Assembly (NCBI GenBank): GCA_015056795.1
Contig: SVFO01000005.1
Span: forward strand, 62,001-126,000
Direction of reading: 5' to 3'
Length of the DNA: 64,000 bases
Source of the DNA: Lachnospiraceae bacterium
GTDB taxonomy: Bacteria; Bacillota; Clostridia; Lachnospirales; Lachnospiraceae
Of this stretch, positions 60,025 through 64,000 are shown one piece after another. Below the pieces are notes generated by a model. It was given only the letters and a program-made list of their open reading frames with translations, ran no database searches and was not told the DNA's origin. The translations under genes and the position numbers were made by a program. Each line of letters opens with the position of its first letter. Position 1 is the stretch's first letter.

Positions 60025-61521
60025 TTATCTTTCTTCTCCTTTTCTAAGTTTGTCTTCGCCGCGTTCGCGCATCGCCTTTTCGTAATCAGCCTGGATTGCC
60101 TTTTTTATGGCGTATGCCGCGCCGGCTTCTTCCTTCAGTTTTTTGTAAGCGGAATACAGGGGCTGCCGTTTTTCCCTCAGGGAGGCCAGCCGTTTCCGCA
60201 GCTCGGTTTCGTCCGGGATTCCGTTTGGATAAATCTCCCCCAGTTCGCGCCTTGCCGCGTAAAACGAGGTCAGCTCGGCGCGGTGCAGTTCCTTAAAGGC
60301 GTCCGATTCTGACTTGCGCCTGATCCCTCGCAGCGCGTCGTAAACCGGCTTCCCTTTTGCCAGCTTTTCCGTGAGGCTCAAGGTTTTTTCAATCAATGAA
60401 ACCTCGTCGTCCAGTTCCCTGACTTCGGCGCAGGCCCTGGAAACTTCGGAATACGTTGCCTTCACTTTTTTGTCCAGGTCGCCAAGGGATGAGATGCCGT
60501 TTGCGTGCAGGAAGTCGATTGCCCTTGCCTGCTGCTTCAGGTTGTTAACCCTGGCCTTGTTGGAGTAAGCCCCGGCGTTTCTCCTTTCGTAATACCCGCA
60601 CAGGACGGAGGCAAGCGTCTGCGATTCCAGTCGGGCCAGCCGTTCGTCTTCCTTAAGCTCCGCGATGCGTTTTCTCAGTTCGGAAATCCAGTCGGCCAGT
60701 GCCTTCACGCTGCCCTTTAGGGAATGAAGGAGCGCGTTTGCCTTCCTGATCAGCCTGTTCCAGTCGCCGACGTCCGTGCGGATTCCCCTTGCCTCCATGG
60801 CGCGGACGGCGGGTCCTTCGTGAACGGTCGGGATGAGGTTGATGCCCCGGTCCTCGTATGAGCGGTGATCCACGCGCTCCGCAATTCCCTTTTTCTCAAA
60901 GGCCTCGTTGACGAGGCGCGCCCAGTTTTCCCTCCAGGCAAGAAGCGTCTCGGGAGTGCCCCAGTTGGTCGTTGCCACCGCGTTGTAAACAAGCTTCCCG
61001 TTCCGGTCCCGCACGCGCTCGCCGTTTTCGTCAAGCGCGTATTCGCGGCGCTGCTTCATTCCCCACGTTCCGTCCGGATTGAGGGGGCGGATCGGGCAGA
61101 GCACGTGAAAGTGGGGATTTTTAATATCGTCGTCCTTGTGGGGATCGTGACACGCCAGGTCGGCGATCATCCCCCGCGCGGTGAAGTTTTCCGCGATGAA
61201 CCGCCTGGCAAGCGCGAGGTTTTCCTCAAAGGACAGCTCGTTTTGAAACGCGACGTCGAAGGAATACGCCAGCTGCGCCCTGGGATGTTTTTCAGCGGAC
61301 TCGACCTCGTTCCAAAGGGTCTCCCTGTCCGAAAGCCTGCGCGGCGCGTGCGCCGGGAGAATGACCTCGGAATGCAGGACGCCCCCCTTCCTTCGGTAGT
61401 CGGGATCCTCGTTGTAGTACGAGTCGTGAAGCCTTTCCCCCGCGCGGTACGCCGCGCTTGCCACGGCGGTTTGTCCCCGGCCCCTGGAAATCTGCGTCAC
61501 CTCGAAATGATAAAGCGCCAT
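60025..61521 (-). CDS. MobQ-type relaxase (MobA/MobL family)
   Basis: A 498-residue relaxase. MALYHFEVTQISRGRGQTAVASAAYRAG is the MobA/MobL start containing the likely catalytic Tyr region, and NPHFHVLCPIRPL is the three-His metal motif. A long coiled-coil C-terminus follows. It nicks the element at oriT for conjugal transfer, using the transfer machinery of another element. The start codon overlaps the end of the upstream gene by one base. GC content is clearly higher than the chromosome around it. Confidence 0.92.
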   Translation of the reverse strand: MALYHFEVTQISRGRGQTAVASAAYRAGERLHDSYYNEDPDYRRKGGVLHSEVILPAHAPRRLSDRETLWNEVESAEKHPRAQLAYSFDVAFQNELSFEENLALARRFIAENFTARGMIADLACHDPHKDDDIKNPHFHVLCPIRPLNPDGTWGMKQRREYALDENGERVRDRNGKLVYNAVATTNWGTPETLLAWRENWARLVNEAFEKKGIAERVDHRSYEDRGINLIPTVHEGPAVRAMEARGIRTDVGDWNRLIRKANALLHSLKGSVKALADWISELRKRIAELKEDERLARLESQTLASVLCGYYERRNAGAYSNKARVNNLKQQARAIDFLHANGISSLGDLDKKVKATYSEVSRACAEVRELDDEVSLIEKTLSLTEKLAKGKPVYDALRGIRRKSESDAFKELHRAELTSFYAARRELGEIYPNGIPDETELRKRLASLREKRQPLYSAYKKLKEEAGAAYAIKKAIQADYEKAMRERGEDKLRKGEER

Positions 61522-61838
61522 CAGTCATCACCTCCTTCCGCGGGAAGGCCTTCCGTCCTTGCCAGCTCAAAAAGTTCCCTCACGCCCGGCACGAGGACGA
61601 GCCTTCTCATGAACGCCCAGAAGACTTCCTGGGGCAGGTTTTCGATTCCGTCAAACACGTACTCAAGCTCAGCTCCCTCGATGATGAGCCGGTGCGTTCT
61701 GGCGGAATCCTTTTTCCTCAGCGCGTTGCGAAGACGGTTCTCCTTGCGCGTAACCCTGCGCTCAAGGACTTCCTTTTCCCGCACGGCCCGCTCAAGGTCG
61801 GCCCGCGCCTCTTCAAGGTTTTTTTCCAAATCCTTCAT
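61521..61838 (-). CDS. DUF3847-like mobilization accessory protein
   Basis: A 105-residue protein: coiled-coil N-terminal 45 residues, then RTHRLIIEGAELEYVFDGIENL, which resembles DUF3847 proteins encoded next to MobQ relaxases. Probably an oriT-binding or relaxosome helper. First gene of the minus-strand set. Confidence 0.7.
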   Translation of the reverse strand: MKDLEKNLEEARADLERAVREKEVLERRVTRKENRLRNALRKKDSARTHRLIIEGAELEYVFDGIENLPQEVFWAFMRRLVLVPGVRELFELARTEGLPAEGGDD

Positions 61839-61989
61839 TCGTTTTTCCTCCTTTTTCCTTTAGATTTTGGAAATAAAAAAGGACCTGAGGCAGTGCCCTG
61901 GTCCTTTCGTCCGGAAGCGAAGCGAACGCAGTTTTTCTTTCCCGCAGCGAGGGGCAGGCGGGAAAAACGCGCGGAATGCCCGGGAGGGT

Positions 61990-62020
61990 ATAGACGTGCG
62001 CCCTTGTCAAAACAAGGGAA
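61990..62020. other. Candidate oriT
   Basis: GTGCGCCCTTG at 61996-62006 resembles the nick region of MobQ (RSF1010-like) origins (GTGCGCCCT), and is followed at once by the hairpin CCCTTGT-CAAA-ACAAGGG. It lies between the relaxase operon and the divergent regulator, where oriT is expected. Inverted repeats also occur at 61888-61905. The remaining part of 61839-62216 holds no ORF. Confidence 0.55.
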
Positions 62021-62216
62021 AAAGAGCTTGTTCGAAACGCTTCTAAAGTAATGATACGGCGGGTAATCCCAAATGGCCCGAAAAACGGCGAAATCACATT
62101 TTGGAGAGCCGCAAAAAAAGTTTTTTAAAGTTTTTGATGCAAAATCGCAACGAACGTGATATGGTAAATACAGAACATATGTTTGGGTGCAAAAGAAAGG
62201 AAAATGAAGAAAACAA

Positions 62217-63056
62217 ATGGGAGAATATTTGCAGGGAACGCTTCAGCAGAGAATGAGGGAACTGCGCGAGGCAAGGGATTATTCGCAGGCAAAGGTTGCC
62301 GGGATTTTGGGAATAGACAAGGCGTCCTACGGAAGGATGGAGAACGGAACGACCAGAACTGTTAACAGCGACGTGCTGACGGGCCTGGCGAACCTTTACG
62401 AAGTTTCGTCGGACTACCTGCTCGGGATTTCGGACGTGCCGCAGAAGACGTATTATGACCTGAAGGCGCTGGGACTCTCCGTGGAGGCCGCGGCAAGCCT
62501 GCTGACGAAAAACGCAAATCAGGAAGTGGTGGACGCGCTTCTTAGGAACGAAAACTTTCTCGAGGCGACGAGACTCATGGCAACGTATTTCAGCGAGATT
62601 GCCGTGATCGCCTTTGCCACGGGCAACAGCGTTTACGATTTTTCGTACGACCTCGCGACGGAATTCATCAACCGGGGACGGATTCCCAAAAACGGTGAGA
62701 CGGACGCCCTCCGGGCACGGATTAAGTCGAAAAGGGCAAGGGCCGAACCGATGGAACTGAACAACATCCGAAAGTATTTCATGGCCGCCGTGGACGATAT
62801 CAGGAAGGAGACGGGAAGCGAGGTTCGCGAATACGCCAAGGGAAAGTTTACCTCGGAAATTCTTGATGCGGTCAGGGCCGAAATTGAAAGGCGGGGGGAT
62901 CCCCTGGCGCTGCCGTTTGAGCAAAGAAAACGCAACGTGATCGAATCGGTTAAGGCGGGCCTGAGGGAAAATCCCGACGTGTATGACGAATACGGGGAAA
63001 AGCTGGACGAGGCAGTTGAGGTGATCATGCCGGCGCTGTTTGACTTATGGAAGTAA
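62217..63056 (+). CDS. XRE-family regulator of the integrative element
   Basis: A 279-residue protein. Residues 8-70 are a Cro/CI domain (YSQAKVAGILGIDKASYGRMENGTT). The remaining 200 residues are helical and unrecognised. Divergent from the mobilization genes and 2 bases before a sigma-factor gene, so it probably controls element transfer. Confidence 0.83.
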   Translation: MGEYLQGTLQQRMRELREARDYSQAKVAGILGIDKASYGRMENGTTRTVNSDVLTGLANLYEVSSDYLLGISDVPQKTYYDLKALGLSVEAAASLLTKNANQEVVDALLRNENFLEATRLMATYFSEIAVIAFATGNSVYDFSYDLATEFINRGRIPKNGETDALRARIKSKRARAEPMELNNIRKYFMAAVDDIRKETGSEVREYAKGKFTSEILDAVRAEIERRGDPLALPFEQRKRNVIESVKAGLRENPDVYDEYGEKLDEAVEVIMPALFDLWK

Positions 63057-63058
63057 AG

Positions 63059-63721
63059 ATGACGAAGGAAGAAAGATACAAAAGAAACCTGGAACTGTGC
63101 AGGAGGGTGAAGGAAAACGACCTTGAGGCGGAGACGGAGCTCCTCATGGAAAACGAGGGGCTTGTCGCGGGTCTGGCCAAAAAGGTGAAGAGATGGAAGA
63201 AGGTGAATTCCTCGGACGGATTCGACGAGGAAGACCTCCTGCAGGAGGGGCGGATCGCCCTGCTGACCGCGGCAAAAAAATACAACAAAAAGAAGGGCGC
63301 GCAGTTTTCCACTTATGCTTACAAGGCCGCCTTTAAGGCGATGTACAGGCTTTGCAGGAAGTTGCAGTCAACCTTTGAGAGGCAGACGGAGGAAGACGGA
63401 CTGACGCGCGTGTTCCTAAGTGACCCGAACGCCGAGGAGAAGACGTACTCCGGCCGGGAAGGCGAAGTGCAGTGGAAGGATCCGACGGGAAACCTGGCCG
63501 TGCTTCACGTCATGCTGGAGAAAATGCAAAACCGGCTGAGGCTCCTCCCTGAGAGACAAAGGCGCCTCCTGGCGTATCACTACGGATTCGGAATGCTTAA
63601 GGCAAACTCCATTTCCAAGACCGCCGCGTACTTTCATCTCGCGGAGAGAACCTTACGGAAAATCGAGAAGGAAGCGCTGGGGACGCTGCGGGAAATGATG
63701 AACGACGGGAAGATCGTATGA
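63059..63721 (+). CDS. Element-encoded sigma-70 family factor
   Basis: A 220-residue sigma factor. Region 2 is clear (FDEEDLLQEGRIALLTAAKKY and KGAQFSTYAYKAAFKAMYR) and region 4 is present (LPERQRRLLAYHYGF and the HTH ISKTAAYFHLAERTLRKIEKEALG). There is no region 1 or 3. It starts 2 bases after the XRE stop, using GGAAG inside the upstream coding end. Likely drives the element's own genes, or host genes. Confidence 0.85.
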   Translation: MTKEERYKRNLELCRRVKENDLEAETELLMENEGLVAGLAKKVKRWKKVNSSDGFDEEDLLQEGRIALLTAAKKYNKKKGAQFSTYAYKAAFKAMYRLCRKLQSTFERQTEEDGLTRVFLSDPNAEEKTYSGREGEVQWKDPTGNLAVLHVMLEKMQNRLRLLPERQRRLLAYHYGFGMLKANSISKTAAYFHLAERTLRKIEKEALGTLREMMNDGKIV

Positions 63722-63826
63722 CAAAGATGAGACTGAAAATTGAAAAAATAAAATGTGGCTTTCAGATATACGACATATAAATCTCATATAAATGATTTTT
63801 AAATTACATTTAAATGAAAATTAGTA

Positions 63827-63855
63827 TTGACAAAGTTAAAATATTTTGTTATAAA
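63827..63855 (+). promoter_or_regulatory. Promoter of the gene at the right edge
   Basis: TTGACA, 17-base spacer, TATAAA with extended -10 TGT, 56 bases before the next ATG. The region is strongly AT-rich, unlike the genes before it. Confidence 0.78.
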
Positions 63856-63910
63856 TATATTGCGTAAGTGGGAATGCGATTTTATATAATTTTTTAAATG
63901 GAGTATTGGA

Positions 63911-64000
63911 ATGAAAGAAGTCAAGATTGCGGATTATGTGCAAACAAGGCAACCCATTAAAGCGATGGTGACCGAAATCATTAATGCCATGAAAGGATCC
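63911..64000 (+). CDS. Unknown protein, cut by the right edge
   Basis: Thirty codons are visible, starting MKEVKIADYVQTRQPIKAMV. No family is recognisable. TGGAG lies 12 bases before the ATG. Confidence 0.5.
   Translation, partial: MKEVKIADYVQTRQPIKAMVTEIINAMKGS

Noticed and set aside
60865-62051. Plus-strand ORFs opposite the relaxase and DUF3847-like genes
   Set aside because: High GC keeps the opposite strand open; the minus-strand genes have clear family motifs.
62094-62924. 276-residue minus-strand ORF opposite the XRE regulator
   Set aside because: The plus-strand frame has a clear helix-turn-helix and a tight junction with the sigma-factor gene.

Overview
The window looks like chromosomal DNA of a spore-forming Clostridia member, most likely Lachnospiraceae. 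The evidence is a near-intact Bacillus/Clostridium sporulation-division block (rqcP-yabP-yabQ-divIC-spoIIE-tilS-hpt-ftsH), a CotS-type spore coat kinase-like gene, a DUF3881-type protein, Gram-positive Shine-Dalgarno sites and AT-rich vegetative promoters. No species is claimed.

Layout. 1-7 kb: end of a SulP transporter with a long tail, a metallophosphoesterase, an M50-like membrane peptidase, a membrane-anchored XRE regulator, then an ABC ATPase/FtsX permease pair. 8-12 kb: a secreted serine hydrolase and an OmpR/histidine-kinase pair, probably regulating the ABC pair. 12-19 kb: AEC transporter, a three-gene ABC-2 exporter, DUF2975 plus small XRE pair, DUF3881 protein, tRNA-Arg, ECF sigma and its putative anti-sigma. 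20-29.5 kb: an AT-rich island with a divergent XRE repressor, a promoter overlapped by a perfect 12-bp inverted repeat, zinc-ribbon/TPR protein, membrane protein, HerA-like ATPase, very acidic zincin-type metallopeptidase with a small downstream ORF, SPFH-SHOCT protein and a membrane coiled-coil protein; a decayed tyrosine recombinase sits at its end. 30-40 kb: leuA fused to an AraC DNA-binding domain, PrsA-like protein, HAD phosphatase, CCA-adding enzyme, CotS-like, two possible uracil-DNA-glycosylase-fold proteins, and an HTH protein. 41-47 kb: an operon with a structured 5' leader, two unknown proteins sharing a C-terminal signature, a ClpP paralogue, a tandem-AAA (one degenerate) CbbX/SpoVK-like ATPase, and a small unknown protein; then HU. 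47.7-57 kb: the sporulation/division/translation block and a GH13 enzyme. 57.4-64 kb: tRNA-Tyr and tRNA-Leu, with an integrative mobilizable element inserted at the tRNA-Leu 3' side (integrase, replication-type protein, MobQ-type relaxase, DUF3847-like protein, candidate oriT, XRE regulator and an element-encoded sigma factor) that runs off the right edge.

Intergenic DNA is unusually rich in structured repeats: a 120-bp tandem unit with paired changes in its stems (40.6 kb, related copy at 33.8 kb), a 53-bp array of inverted repeats behind the HU gene (47.5 kb), a 131-bp MITE-like palindrome (42.4 kb) and a multibranched palindrome (48.2 kb). The best candidates for undescribed biology are the 20-29 kb HerA/metallopeptidase/SPFH island and the 41-47 kb ClpP/AAA operon.
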